Source: Pseudomonas multiresinivorans | GTDB taxonomy: Bacteria > Pseudomonadota > Gammaproteobacteria > Pseudomonadales > Pseudomonadaceae | Assembly: GCF_012971725.1 (NCBI RefSeq) | Contig: NZ_CP048833.1 | Location: 3,658,001 to 3,722,000, forward strand | Direction: 5' to 3' | DNA length: 64,000 bases | Shown here: piece by piece, positions 37,844-47,042 of the stretch | Numbering within the stretch: the first letter of the stretch is position 1 | Layout of the letters: each line of letters starts with the position of its first letter | The notes under the pieces: generated by a model | The model's input: only the letters and a program-made list of their open reading frames with translations | The model's database searches: none | What the model was told of the DNA's origin: nothing | Made by a program: the position numbers and the translations under genes

Positions 37844-38377
37844 TCACTTCGTCGACGAAGGCAGCGATGCATCCAGTTGCTCACGTGCCTGGGTCTCGAA
37901 ATTTTCCAACTTGCGTACCGCTTCCGCTCGGGCCTCCAGCAGTTGCCCGATACGCCTGTCGTAATCCGCCTTCACATTGATCATCTCCGTGACGATGGTG
38001 TTTTCCCAGATCGCCCCAGCCAGGTTGTTGTTGGCGCGACTACGTTCGTAGCGCAACCAACTGAGCCGCTCATCGCACTTCTCGCGCAAATCCTCGATGG
38101 TCTCATCGACCTCCCGTATGAGATTTCTCATCCGGGTCACCTGACTGACGTACTGCATCTGCAGCGTCGAGTTGACGACAGAGCGGTTGGCCTGTTTCTG
38201 CTGGGCGACGTCTTCCTCGCTCGGCTGCCAGGCATTGGGGATGACCTGAATATCATCGGTGCCACAAGGGGTCTGGGCAAAGACCGGCCGACCTTCCACG
38301 GTGCACTTGTAAATCTCGGCCTGCGCGGTATTGAAACCCAGCGCGGCCAGCAGGACCACGACGAATGGGAAGCGCAT
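37844..38377 (-). CDS. DUF4124 domain secreted protein
   Basis: The 177-aa protein has a signal peptide (FPFVVVLLAALGFNTAQA), a DUF4124 segment at about 21-40 (EIYKCTVEGRPVFAQTPCG) with two Cys, and a long charged coiled-coil C-terminal part. It is probably periplasmic. The family is widespread in Pseudomonas without known function. Confidence 0.8.
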   Translation of the reverse strand: MRFPFVVVLLAALGFNTAQAEIYKCTVEGRPVFAQTPCGTDDIQVIPNAWQPSEEDVAQQKQANRSVVNSTLQMQYVSQVTRMRNLIREVDETIEDLREKCDERLSWLRYERSRANNNLAGAIWENTIVTEMINVKADYDRRIGQLLEARAEAVRKLENFETQAREQLDASLPSSTK

Positions 38378-38591
38378 GATGCAATGCTCCTGACCACTCC
38401 ATTGGTATGCCTGAGAACAGGACCCTTGGGATTGCCATCAGATTGACATGCACTGTTGCAGCAAGTTTTCCGGCGCTCTGTAAAGGTTCGGTAAATCCTC
38501 GCCAGGCCTGTCCGTTGGGAGTCAAACCGGTCTCGAAAGCCAAACGGACTGAACCAGCGCCAGGAGAGCCAGGCTTACGGCGGAGCCCGCC

Positions 38592-39512
38592 TCACGCCAC
38601 CGCGCTCTCCACCCCAGCGTCCAGGTCCACCAGCAATTCGATCATTGCCCGCGCCGCTGCCGAGAGGCGGTCGCCGCTGCGGGTGACGATCCCGCAACGG
38701 GCCTGGAGGATGTCGACGTTGTTGGGCAGGTTGCGGAAGTGCAGGCGCACCAGTTCGCCGCGCGCCATGGGTTCGCTCAGCGCTTCCTCCACGGCGATGC
38801 CGATGGCGTCGGTCTGGCTGACGATGCGCACCAGCGAGGCCATGTCCTCGCACTGCACATTGGTGGTGATGTCGATCTTGCCGCTGAGGTTGGCGAGCAT
38901 CTTCCGCGCGCTGGGTGGGATCAGCGTGGCGGCCAGCGGGTAGGCGAACATGTCGTTGGTGGAGAGACTTTCCTTGGCCAGCAGCGGATGCCCGTTGCGG
39001 CAGAAGAACAGGCCGCTGCGAGGCTTCAGGGCGCGCGTCTGGAAGTTCGGGTCGGCTTCGAAATGGCGGATATCGGCGACGAAGAACTCGATCTCCTCGC
39101 GGCTCAGGCTGCGCGCCAGGCGCTCCCAGTTGTCCACGCCGAACTGGATGTGGATGCGCGGGTAGCGCTGGACGAAGCGCGACACCGCGTCGGACACCAG
39201 CTTCTGCGCCGGGGCCGGGCCACTGCCGAAACGCAACTCTCCCGAATCCAGCTTGTTCAGTCTCGCGACCGCATGGCTCAGGTTGTTCGCGCCCTGCACC
39301 AGGCTCAGTGCGTGCTGCAGCACCACCTGGCCTTCCGGAGTCGGCCGCAAGTCCTTGCTGCCACGGTCCACCAGGCGGCAGCCCAGCTCCTGCTCCAGGC
39401 CCTGGATGCTGCGGCTGAACGCCGGCTGGGTAATGCCCATGGCGTCGGCCGCGCGAACGAAGCTGCGGTGTTCGTTGAGGGCGATGAAGTAGCGGAGTTG
39501 GCGCAGATCCAT
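38592..39512 (-). CDS. sftR: LysR-family regulator, probably SftR
   Basis: The 306-aa LysR-type protein has an N-terminal winged helix (LRQLRYFIALNEHRSFVRAADAMGITQPAFSRSIQGLEQELG) and a two-lobed effector domain. It is divergent from a TonB receptor and atsK, the same arrangement as sftR-sftP-atsK in P. putida S-313, where SftR controls sulfate-ester use and responds to sulfur supply. The name rests on this context rather than on residue-level proof. Confidence 0.75.
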   Translation of the reverse strand: MDLRQLRYFIALNEHRSFVRAADAMGITQPAFSRSIQGLEQELGCRLVDRGSKDLRPTPEGQVVLQHALSLVQGANNLSHAVARLNKLDSGELRFGSGPAPAQKLVSDAVSRFVQRYPRIHIQFGVDNWERLARSLSREEIEFFVADIRHFEADPNFQTRALKPRSGLFFCRNGHPLLAKESLSTNDMFAYPLAATLIPPSARKMLANLSGKIDITTNVQCEDMASLVRIVSQTDAIGIAVEEALSEPMARGELVRLHFRNLPNNVDILQARCGIVTRSGDRLSAAARAMIELLVDLDAGVESAVA

Positions 39513-39587
39513 GATGCATTTCCGGCATTGAAAATAGTGGGCAAAGGCATTTGCCGCTCGTTATGCGCTGGTTTTAAATGCAAGCTC

Positions 39588-39642
39588 TTATTCCGTCAAT
39601 GAAGAATAAAACAAACATCTATTCTTTTATGAACTAAGAATA
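39588..39642 (+). promoter_or_regulatory. Paired inverted repeats in the sftR-sftP intergenic region
   Basis: TTATTC-N10-GAATAA (39588-39609) and TATTCTT-N9-AAGAATA (39620-39642) share the ATTC...GAAT core and lie 10 bp apart in an AT-rich stretch. Two adjacent dyads fit a LysR-type recognition and activation site, so they are the likely SftR operator. The rest of this 308-bp gap holds only a hairpin (TGTCAGC/GCTGACA, 39699-39721). Confidence 0.55.
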
Positions 39643-39820
39643 TAGCTCAGACCAGGAGTCGCCCGATGCCAGCCTTGCCCCTCCTTTCCTCGCGAATGTG
39701 TCAGCCGCGCTGTCGCTGACAGCAAACGCCGCAGACCCCATAGAGAAAACGTCGCTCGCCACTTTCGTGTGGTGCGGCCCCCTTTTGCCCGCGATCGGCG
39801 CGGACAGACAAGGACACAGC

Positions 39821-42202
39821 ATGATTTCGAGACATTCGCCCTTCCCCTTCGCCCCGCGCCGGCTGCGCGCTCCGGACTACGCAGTGGTCCTGCTGCTGGC
39901 ACTGGGCGGCGCCCTGCCGGTGCTCGCCGAGGAAAGCGAGGACAGCACGACTGCCGCTCAAACCGATAAGGCCGTAAGCGCCGCGCCGGCCAAGGCCGAT
40001 GCCACCCTGGGCAAGGTCACCGTCACCGCCCGCCGTCGCGAGGAGGATTCGCAGAAGGTCCCCACGCCGATCACCGTAGTCGGCGGCGAAACCCTGGAAA
40101 CCCAGCGCGTCTACAAGGTGCAGGACCTGCAGCAGATCCTGCCCAGCGTGAACGTCGCCTTCATCCACGCGCGGCAGTCGAGCATCGCCGTGCGCGGCAT
40201 CGGCAACAACCCGGCCAGCGACGGCCTGGAAGGCAGCGCCGGGGTCTACCTGGACAACGTCTACCTGGGCCGCCCAGGCATGGCGGTGTTCGACCTGCTG
40301 GATATCGAGCAGCTGGAACTGCTGCGCGGACCGCAGGGCACACTGTTCGGCAAGAACACCACGGCCGGCGTGCTGAACATCAGCACCCGCGCACCGACCT
40401 TCAGCCCCGAGCGCAGCGTCGAGGTCTCCGGTGGCCAGGACGGCTACTTCCAGGGCAAGGGCACCGTCTCCGGCGCGCTGACCGACACCCTGGCCGGGCG
40501 CGTGTCCGCCTACCGCACCCGCGACGACGGCTACATCAAGAACGTCCATGACGACAACTACCTGAACGGCGGCGAGCGCCAGGGCATCCGCGGGCAATTG
40601 CTGTTCAAACCCAACGAGGACTTCGACCTGCGCTGGATCAACGACTACAACGAGGAGGATTCGAGCAACGGCAGCATGGTGGTCTATGGCGCCGCCGACC
40701 GCTTCTGGCAGCGCGCCGCCACAGTAGGCGCTTCTCCGATCCGCGATCCGGACCGGCACAAGGTCAACATCAACAGCCGCCAGCACGTCAGCGTGCACCA
40801 GGGCGGCAGCTCGGTGGAGGCCAACTGGAACCTCAACGGCGGCTACAAGCTGACCTCCATCAGCGCCTATCGCTACTGGCACTTCACCCCGGCCAACGAC
40901 GAGCAACTCAACGTCTCGGCGATCAACAACACCGGCGTGGAAGTCCACGACCGCCAGTTCTCCCAGGAAATCCGCCTGGCCTCGCCCACCGGCGGCTTCT
41001 TCGACTACGTGCTGGGCGCCTATGCGTTCAACCAGAACCTGGGCAACAAGACCTTCACCGACTACGGCCCGCTGGCCGACCCGTACCTGCTGGGGGCGAA
41101 CCTCAACGCCCTGAACAACACCTACTCCAAAGCCAACGGCAAGATCGAGACCGACAGCTTTGCGCTGTTCGCCCAGGGCACCTGGCACCTCACCGACAAG
41201 CTGGACTTCACCGCCGGCCTGCGCGGCACCTACGAGGAGAAGGACGCCAAGGTCGAGCGCTTCGCTCCGGTCGGTGGGGCGCCGGTCAGTGGCATCGGCG
41301 CAGTGGTCCGCAACAACCAACTGGGCGCCTACGACTCGGGAGACCTCAGTCTCTACAGCTTCGCGCCCTCGGCCCTGCTGAGCCTGAGCTACCAGTTCAC
41401 CGATGACCTGCTCGGTTATGCCTCGCTGTCCCACGGCGAGAAGTCCGGCGGCGTGAACCTGGCCGTGGCCAGTGCGCCAACGGCCGGCGCCGACTCCCTG
41501 CTGGTCGGCCCGGAGCGCGCCAACGACGCCGAACTGGGGATCAAGACGACCCTGTTCGACAACCGCCTGCAACTCAACACCAACATCTTCTGGACCGGCA
41601 TCCACGGCTACCAGGCGACCACGCTGTACCAGCCACCGGGCTCAACCCAGCTGGTCTCGGTGCTCTCCAACGCCGGCAGCGTGCGCTCGCGCGGCCTGGA
41701 ATTCGAGGCCACTGCACTGCCCATTCGCGGCCTGACGCTGAACTTCAACGGCTCCTACAACGACGTCACCTACCTGTCGTTCAAGGACGCCCCGTGCCCG
41801 GCGGAAATCTCCACCCAGCCCGGTGCGCCCGCCACTTGCGACCTCACGGGGCAACGCGTGGTCGGCGCCTCGAAATGGATCGCCAACCTCAATGGCGAAT
41901 ACGCCTGGAACCTCGACGACGGCATCCGCCCCTACGTGACCGGCAGCTACTCCTACCGCTCCGAGGCCGAGGGCACGCTGGACAACTCCGACCTCTCGAA
42001 GATCGACGGCTACGGCCTGGCGAACTTCTCCGTCGGCCTGCGCAAGGACCTCGGCGACGGCCAACTGGACGCTTCCGTCTGGCTGAAGAACGCCTTTGAA
42101 AAGGACTACTACCTGGCCGCCTTCGCCAGCATCAACGGCTCCTACACCGCCTCGGTGGGGCAGCCGCGGACCCTGGGCGCGTCGGTCCGTTACGACTTCT
42201 GA
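39821..42202 (+). CDS. sftP: TonB-dependent receptor, probably SftP
   Basis: This 793-aa outer-membrane receptor has an N-terminal signal region (YAVVLLLALGGALPVLA) and a plug domain (KVTVTARRREEDSQKVPTPITVV...QSSIAVRGIGNNP...LLRGPQGTLFGKNTTAGVLNI). A 22-strand barrel ends in LGASVRYDF. Plug and barrel match the unusual receptors used for sulfate esters or other non-siderophore nutrients. With atsK 57 bp downstream it is likely to take up alkyl sulfate esters. The start at 39821 follows AAGGACACAGC; the longer frame from 39698 has no ribosome binding site. Confidence 0.85.
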   Translation: MISRHSPFPFAPRRLRAPDYAVVLLLALGGALPVLAEESEDSTTAAQTDKAVSAAPAKADATLGKVTVTARRREEDSQKVPTPITVVGGETLETQRVYKVQDLQQILPSVNVAFIHARQSSIAVRGIGNNPASDGLEGSAGVYLDNVYLGRPGMAVFDLLDIEQLELLRGPQGTLFGKNTTAGVLNISTRAPTFSPERSVEVSGGQDGYFQGKGTVSGALTDTLAGRVSAYRTRDDGYIKNVHDDNYLNGGERQGIRGQLLFKPNEDFDLRWINDYNEEDSSNGSMVVYGAADRFWQRAATVGASPIRDPDRHKVNINSRQHVSVHQGGSSVEANWNLNGGYKLTSISAYRYWHFTPANDEQLNVSAINNTGVEVHDRQFSQEIRLASPTGGFFDYVLGAYAFNQNLGNKTFTDYGPLADPYLLGANLNALNNTYSKANGKIETDSFALFAQGTWHLTDKLDFTAGLRGTYEEKDAKVERFAPVGGAPVSGIGAVVRNNQLGAYDSGDLSLYSFAPSALLSLSYQFTDDLLGYASLSHGEKSGGVNLAVASAPTAGADSLLVGPERANDAELGIKTTLFDNRLQLNTNIFWTGIHGYQATTLYQPPGSTQLVSVLSNAGSVRSRGLEFEATALPIRGLTLNFNGSYNDVTYLSFKDAPCPAEISTQPGAPATCDLTGQRVVGASKWIANLNGEYAWNLDDGIRPYVTGSYSYRSEAEGTLDNSDLSKIDGYGLANFSVGLRKDLGDGQLDASVWLKNAFEKDYYLAAFASINGSYTASVGQPRTLGASVRYDF

Positions 42203-42210
42203 TCCCCATC

Positions 42211-42232
42211 CGCCGCGCTCCCGGGCGCGGCG
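42211..42232 (+). other. GC-rich hairpin between sftP and atsK
   Basis: CGCCGCGC-TCCCGG-GCGCGGCG is an 8-bp perfect stem 9 bp after the sftP stop and has no T-tract. It could stabilise the upstream mRNA end or reduce read-through into atsK. Confidence 0.5.
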
Positions 42233-42259
42233 CTATTGCCACAGCAAGAGGACGATGAG

Positions 42260-43165
42260 ATGAGCACTGCAGCACAAGCCATTCAGCAAGACCTGGTACA
42301 CCTGGACATCCACCCGGTAGCCGGCCGCATCGGCGCGGAAATTCGCGGCGTGACGCTTTCCGGCGATCTCGACGCCGCCACCATCGAGGCCATCCAGGCT
42401 GCGCTGGTGCAGCACAAGGTGATCTTCTTCCGTGGCCAGACCCAGCTCGACGACCAGGGCCAGGAAGCCTTCGCCAAGCTGCTCGGCGAGCCGGTGGCGC
42501 ACCCCACCGTGCCGGTGCAGGAAGGCACCCATTACCTGCTGGAGCTGGACGGCGCCCAGGGCCGCCGCGCCAACTCCTGGCATACCGACGTGACCTTCGT
42601 CGACGCCTATCCCAAGGCCTCGATCCTGCGCAACGTGGTCGCACCAGAGTCCGGCGGCGACACCGTCTGGGCCAATACCGCCACCGCCTACGACGACCTG
42701 ACGCCGGAGCTGAAGGCACTGGCCGACTCGCTCTGGGCCGTGCACAGCAACGAATACGACTACGCCAGCGTGCGCCCGAACGTCGACCCGGCGCGCCTGG
42801 AGGAATACCGCAAGGTGTTCACCTCCACCGTCTACGAGACCGAGCACCCGGTGGTGCGCGTACACCCCATCAGCGGCGAGAAGACGCTGCTGCTCGGGCA
42901 CTTCGTCAAGCGCTTGAAGGGTCTGTCGCAGCACGACTCGGCGCACCTGTTCGCCGTACTGCAGAGTCACGTCACCCGCCTGGAGAACACCGTGCGCTGG
43001 CGCTGGCAGCCGGGCGACGTGGCCATCTGGGACAACCGCGCGACCCAGCACTACGCCGTCGACGACTACGGCACCCAGCCGCGCATCGTGCGCCGCGTGA
43101 CGCTCAACGGCGAAGTGCCGGTGGGCATCGACGGGCAGCGCAGCCGGACGATCAAGAAGGTTTGA
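42260..43165 (+). CDS. atsK: AtsK, alkylsulfatase (Fe(II)/2-oxoglutarate dioxygenase)
   Basis: The 301-aa TauD-family enzyme matches P. putida AtsK in length and along most of its sequence (HPVAGRIGAEIRGV, RANSWHTDVTF, NEYDYAS, TSTVYETEHPVVRVHPISG, ENTVRWRWQPGDVAIWDNRATQHYAVDDYGTQPRIVRRVTL). Iron ligands are His and Asp of WHTDV and the His of TQHYAVDD. It oxidises alkyl sulfate esters to an aldehyde and sulfate, supplying sulfur under sulfate starvation. The ATG at 42260 follows AGAGGACGATGAG; the longer frame starts with TTG. Confidence 0.92.
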   Translation: MSTAAQAIQQDLVHLDIHPVAGRIGAEIRGVTLSGDLDAATIEAIQAALVQHKVIFFRGQTQLDDQGQEAFAKLLGEPVAHPTVPVQEGTHYLLELDGAQGRRANSWHTDVTFVDAYPKASILRNVVAPESGGDTVWANTATAYDDLTPELKALADSLWAVHSNEYDYASVRPNVDPARLEEYRKVFTSTVYETEHPVVRVHPISGEKTLLLGHFVKRLKGLSQHDSAHLFAVLQSHVTRLENTVRWRWQPGDVAIWDNRATQHYAVDDYGTQPRIVRRVTLNGEVPVGIDGQRSRTIKKV

Positions 43166-43188
43166 ACCTTAACGCCAAAATCTGAAAG

Positions 43189-43345
43189 CCCCTCTCCCTA
43201 ACCCTCTCCCTGAAGGGAGAGGGGACTGGGTAGGCGTGAAGTGCAGTCATGATTTCCTCCTGACACCGAAGTGCCAGGAGAACCCAACAGGCACGCCTCA
43301 TTCGAATACTCCCTCTCCCTTCAGGGAGAGGGTTGGGGAGAGGGA
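43189..43345. repeat. Two inverted CCCTCTCCC-type palindromes
   Basis: CCCTCTCCC-rich palindromes at 43189-43224 and 43311-43345 contain CTCTCCCT/AGGGAGAG arms and face each other in inverse orientation. Two further copies occur at 47043 and 47153. Together they fill most of the gap between atsK and the next dioxygenase gene. Confidence 0.85.
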
Positions 43346-43368
43346 ATCCCCTACTCAGGACCATACCG

Positions 43369-44259
43369 ATGACCCAATCCAACGCTCTCCAACAACCCAC
43401 CCCCGAACCCTTCGCCATCGTCCCCCTCGACGCCCCGCTGGGCGCCGAAGTGCGCGGCCTCGACGCCCGCGAACCGCTCACCCCTGAGCAGATCCTGGCA
43501 ATCAAGCAGGCCCACCGCGAACACCACATCCTGATCTTCAAGAACCAGGACCTGGACGACCAGCAGTACCTGCGCTTCGCCACCCTGTTCGGCGCGGTGT
43601 TCCAGCCGCCGTCGGATATCCCGGTGCTGTCCTCCGGTGCCGACGGCAAGGCCCCGGACATCGTCAAGGTGGCCAACACCGAGGACGGCGAGCTGGGCAA
43701 CTTCGCCCTGCCGGCCCACGTCGACCACCAGTGGACGCCGGTGCCCTCTTCCGGCTCCTTCCTCTACGCGCTGGAGGTGCCCAGGACTGGCGGCGAAACC
43801 CAGTTCACCAACCTCGCCCGCGCCTACGAGACACTGGATGAAGCAACTCGCGCCGAGATCGACCCGCTGCGCCTGATCAACTACAACCCGTTCATCCGCC
43901 TGAAGAGCGGCGGCTACAACGGCACCTTCGTGCGCTACCGCACCCCGGATATCGAACCGATCCAGGGCACCGAGCATCCACTGGTGCGCACCCACCCGGA
44001 AAACGGCAAGCGCGTGCTGTTCCTTTCCGTGCACACCGAGGTGGAAATCCCCGGTGCCGATCCCGTGCAAGGAGCCGCGCTGGTGGAGAAGCTGCGCGAA
44101 CACCTGCAGAAACCCGAGCTGATCTACAGCCACAAATGGTCGGTGGGCGACATCGTCTGGTGGGACAACCAGGCCGTGCTGCATGGTCGCAACGCCTTCC
44201 CGGCCAGCGAGAAGCGTCGTTTGAAGCGCATCAGCCTGTCCGGTAGCCGGCCGTTCTGA
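43369..44259 (+). CDS. Second TauD/TfdA-family dioxygenase
   Basis: This 296-aa Fe(II)/2-oxoglutarate dioxygenase has the HxD ligands in PAHVDHQWTPVPS, the distal His in WWDNQAVLHGRNAF and the oxoglutarate-binding Arg near KRRLKRISL. It differs clearly from AtsK (for example HILIFKNQDLDDQQYLRFATLFG). The likely substrate is a sulfonate, sulfate ester or similar compound, given the neighbours. The start at 43369 follows AGGA at somewhat long spacing. Confidence 0.85.
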   Translation: MTQSNALQQPTPEPFAIVPLDAPLGAEVRGLDAREPLTPEQILAIKQAHREHHILIFKNQDLDDQQYLRFATLFGAVFQPPSDIPVLSSGADGKAPDIVKVANTEDGELGNFALPAHVDHQWTPVPSSGSFLYALEVPRTGGETQFTNLARAYETLDEATRAEIDPLRLINYNPFIRLKSGGYNGTFVRYRTPDIEPIQGTEHPLVRTHPENGKRVLFLSVHTEVEIPGADPVQGAALVEKLREHLQKPELIYSHKWSVGDIVWWDNQAVLHGRNAFPASEKRRLKRISLSGSRPF

Positions 44260-44310
44260 GGTTATGTCCGCCCTATGGGGCGGAAATCTCCGCGCGAGGG
44301 CTTTTGACCC

Positions 44311-44402
44311 TGTAGGAGCGAGCTTGCTCGCGAACGGATTACCCGGGCGCTCTGGCGTCAGGTGGTTCGCGAGCAAGGACTGGGCGTCCCCCTCGCTCCT
44401 AC
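44311..44402. repeat. REP pair with an interrupted second arm
   Basis: TGTAGGAGCGAGCTTGCTCGCGAA (44311-44334) faces an arm at 44366-44402 that starts TTCGCGAGCAA and ends TCGCTCCTAC. The usual AGC centre is replaced there by GGACTGGGCGTCCCCC. The arm at 16331-16364 has the same design. Confidence 0.8.
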
Positions 44403-44463
44403 AAAAGGTCGCTCTTTGGAATCCCTGCTGACAACGCTTTCTATGCTTATGCGAAATCGTTTC

Positions 44464-44521
44464 TTGTCCTGAATCAGCTATTCCTTTTATAGTTTCAGCA
44501 ACTCGTCATAACAAGTTATGA
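44464..44521 (+). promoter_or_regulatory. Promoter and palindromic operator of the GntR gene
   Basis: TTGTCC (44464-44469) and TATAGT (44488-44493) have an 18-bp spacer. TCATAAC-AA-GTTATGA (44506-44521) is a perfect palindrome 3 bp before the ATG at 44525. It occupies the place of the ribosome binding site and would overlap the start of the transcript. It is a likely self-repression site for the GntR regulator. Confidence 0.6.
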
Positions 44522-44524
44522 ACT

Positions 44525-45274
44525 ATGGCCGAACTACTCCCCCTCTCCCCCGTTCCCCTGTACAGCCAGCTGAAGGAAATCCTCCGCACGCGCATCCTCG
44601 ACGGCACCTATCCGCCGCTCAGCCGCATGCCGTCCGAGGCCGAGCTGGGCAAGGCCTTCGAGGTCAGCCGCATCACCGTGCGCCAGGCGCTGGGCGACCT
44701 GCAGAAGGAAGGGCTGATCTTCAAGATCCACGGCAAGGGCACCTTCGTCGCCAAGCCCAAGGCCTTCCAGAACGTCAGCACCCTTCAGGGCCTGGGCGAA
44801 TCCATGACCCAGCGCGGCTACGAGGTGATCAACCGCCTGCGCAGCTTCAAGACCGTGCCCGCCAACGCCCAGGTTGCCGCCCGCCTGCGAGTGGCCGAGG
44901 GCGAAAGCGTGGTGCAGATCAAGCGTGCCCGCCTGGTCAATCGCGAGCTGGTGTCGATGGAGATTACCTGGCTGCCCGAGGCCGTCGGCAAGCGGCTGGA
45001 AAAGGCCGACCTGGTCAGCCGCGACATCTTCCTGATCCTGGAAAACGACTGCGCCCTGCCCCTGGGCCATGCCGATCTCGCCATCGACGCCATCCTCGCC
45101 GACGCCGAACTGGCCCGTGCGCTGGAGGTGGAAGAAGGTTCGCCGGTGATGCGCATCGAACGCCTGACCCACACCGCCGACGGCGCGCCGCTGGACTACG
45201 AACACCTCTACTACCGCGGCGACGCCTTCCAGTACCGCCTGCGCATCGACCGCCACAAGGGACAGCACCAATGA
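44525..45274 (+). CDS. GntR-family regulator (HutC/UTRA type)
   Basis: This 249-aa protein has an N-terminal winged helix at about 8-75 (PLYSQLKEILRTRILDGTYPPLSRMPSEAELGKAFEVSRITVRQALGDLQKEGLI) and a UTRA effector domain at about 95-240. UTRA regulators usually release DNA on binding a small substrate of the genes they control. Its end overlaps the flavoprotein gene by ATGA, so it should regulate that set of genes. The codons before the ATG lack a Shine-Dalgarno sequence and carry the palindrome. Confidence 0.88.
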   Translation: MAELLPLSPVPLYSQLKEILRTRILDGTYPPLSRMPSEAELGKAFEVSRITVRQALGDLQKEGLIFKIHGKGTFVAKPKAFQNVSTLQGLGESMTQRGYEVINRLRSFKTVPANAQVAARLRVAEGESVVQIKRARLVNRELVSMEITWLPEAVGKRLEKADLVSRDIFLILENDCALPLGHADLAIDAILADAELARALEVEEGSPVMRIERLTHTADGAPLDYEHLYYRGDAFQYRLRIDRHKGQHQ

Positions 45275-47022
45275 CCCAGTTCGATCTCTCCCAGATCCCC
45301 GAGGACAAGGAACTCGCCTACGACATCGTGGTGATCGGCGGCGGCACCGCCGGCCCCATGGCGGCGATCAAGGCCAAGGAAGCCAACCGCGAGCTGCGCG
45401 TGCTGCTGGTGGACAAGGCCAACGTCAAGCGCAGCGGCGCCATCAGCATGGGCATGGACGGCCTGAACAACGCCATCATTCCCGGCCACGCCACGCCCGA
45501 GCAGTACACCAAGGAAATCACCGTCGCCAACGATGGCATCGTCAACCAGGCGGCGGTCTACGCCTACGCCACCCACAGCTTCGAGACCCTGCAGCAACTG
45601 GACCGCTGGGGCGTGAAGTTCGAGAAGGACGAAGTCGGCGACTACGCGGTGAAGAAGGTCCACCACATGGGCGCCTACGTGCTGCCCATGCCCGAGGGCC
45701 ACGACATCAAGAAGGTGCTGTACCGCCAGCTCAAGCGCGCACGCATCGAGATCACCAACCGCCTGGTGGTGACCCGCCTGCTCACCGATGAAGAAGGCGC
45801 GGTCAACGGCCTGCTCGGCTTCGACTGCCGTACCGCGCAGTTCCAGGTCATCCGCGCCAAGGCCGTGGTCCTCGCCTGCGGCGCCGCCGGGCGCCTGGGT
45901 CTGCCCTCGTCGGGCTACCTGATGGGCACCTACGAGAACCCCACCAACGCCGGCGACGGCTACGCCATGGCCTACCACGCGGGCGCGGAGCTCTCGAACC
46001 TGGAGTGCTTCCAGATCAACCCGCTGATCAAGGACTACAACGGCCCGGCCTGCGCCTACGTCACCGGTCCGCTGGGTGGCTACACCGCCAACAGCAAGGG
46101 CGAGCGCTTCATCGAGTGCGACTACTGGAGCGGCCAGATGATGTGGGAGTTCCACCAGGAACTCGAAGGCGGCAACGGCCCGGTGTTCCTCAAGCTCGAC
46201 CATCTGGCCGAGGAAACCATCCAGACCATCGAGGAAATCCTCCACAGCAACGAACGCCCCAGTCGCGGCCAGTTCCACGCCAACCGTGGCACCGACTACC
46301 GCCAGCAGATGGTGGAGATGCACATCTCCGAGATCGGCTTCTGCTCCGGCCATTCGGCTTCGGGGGTGTGGGTCAACGAGAAGGCCGAGACCAGCGTCAA
46401 GGGCCTGTACTCGGCCGGCGACATGGCTGCGGTGCCGCACAACTACATGCTTGGCGCCTTCACCTACGGCTGGTTCGCCGGCGCCAACGCCGCGCAGTTC
46501 GTGGCCGGCCGCGAGTTCAGCGAGGTCGATGCCGCCCAGGTGGAGCGCGAGCGTGAACGCGTCTTCGCCCCTTTGAAACGCGAGCACGGCCTGCCGCCAG
46601 CGCAGGTGGAGTACAAGCTGCGGCGCATGGTCAACGACTACCTGCAGCCGCCCAAGGTGACCAGGAAGATGGAGATCGGCCTGCAGCGCTTCGCCGAGAT
46701 CGCCCGCGACCTCGACCAGCTCAAGGCCAACAACCCCCACGAGCTGATGCGCGCCATGGAAGTCAGCGTGATCCGCGACTGCGCCGAGATGGCCGCCCGC
46801 GCCTCGCTGTTCCGCACCGAGAGCCGCTGGGGCCTGTACCACCACCGCGTGGATTATCCGCTGCGCAACGACGCCGACTGGTTCTGCCATGCGCACTTGA
46901 GGAAGGGCGAGGACGGCGAGATGACCAGTTTCAAGAAGCCCATCGAGCCTTATGTGATCTCCCTGGATGAGGACGAGCAGCAGGCTTACGAAAAATTGCG
47001 GGTGAAGAGCGAGGCGGCTTGA
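45271..47022 (+). CDS. AprA/AsfA-like FAD-dependent reductase flavoprotein
   Basis: The 583-aa protein belongs to the succinate dehydrogenase/fumarate reductase/APS reductase flavoprotein group. An FAD site (VVIGGGTAGPMAAIKAKE) lies at about 20-37. SGAISMGMDGLNNA, AGDGYAMAYHAGAELSNLE and the late SGHSASGVWVN...KGLYSAGDMAA follow. The overall layout and the SGHS segment resemble AprA of dissimilatory sulfate reducers and reductases such as AsfA of P. putida S-313. The helical C-terminal domain covers about 440-560. With the AprB-like ferredoxin downstream it probably forms a two-subunit electron-transfer or sulfur-redox enzyme. Substrate unknown. Confidence 0.83.
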   Translation: MTQFDLSQIPEDKELAYDIVVIGGGTAGPMAAIKAKEANRELRVLLVDKANVKRSGAISMGMDGLNNAIIPGHATPEQYTKEITVANDGIVNQAAVYAYATHSFETLQQLDRWGVKFEKDEVGDYAVKKVHHMGAYVLPMPEGHDIKKVLYRQLKRARIEITNRLVVTRLLTDEEGAVNGLLGFDCRTAQFQVIRAKAVVLACGAAGRLGLPSSGYLMGTYENPTNAGDGYAMAYHAGAELSNLECFQINPLIKDYNGPACAYVTGPLGGYTANSKGERFIECDYWSGQMMWEFHQELEGGNGPVFLKLDHLAEETIQTIEEILHSNERPSRGQFHANRGTDYRQQMVEMHISEIGFCSGHSASGVWVNEKAETSVKGLYSAGDMAAVPHNYMLGAFTYGWFAGANAAQFVAGREFSEVDAAQVERERERVFAPLKREHGLPPAQVEYKLRRMVNDYLQPPKVTRKMEIGLQRFAEIARDLDQLKANNPHELMRAMEVSVIRDCAEMAARASLFRTESRWGLYHHRVDYPLRNDADWFCHAHLRKGEDGEMTSFKKPIEPYVISLDEDEQQAYEKLRVKSEAA

Positions 47023-47042
47023 TGGGTTTCGGCTGCTCGCAG

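Noticed and set aside
38575..39528. A 317-aa minus-strand frame overlapping the LysR gene
   Set aside because: It is an Arg/Pro/Gly-rich shadow; the LysR frame has a complete HTH and effector domain.
44518..45270. An upstream in-frame extension of the flavoprotein (total frame 44518-47022)
   Set aside because: The extension is the GntR gene read in another frame and is Pro/Arg-rich; the GntR frame has clear HTH and UTRA domains, and the flavoprotein starts at 45271 with an FAD domain.
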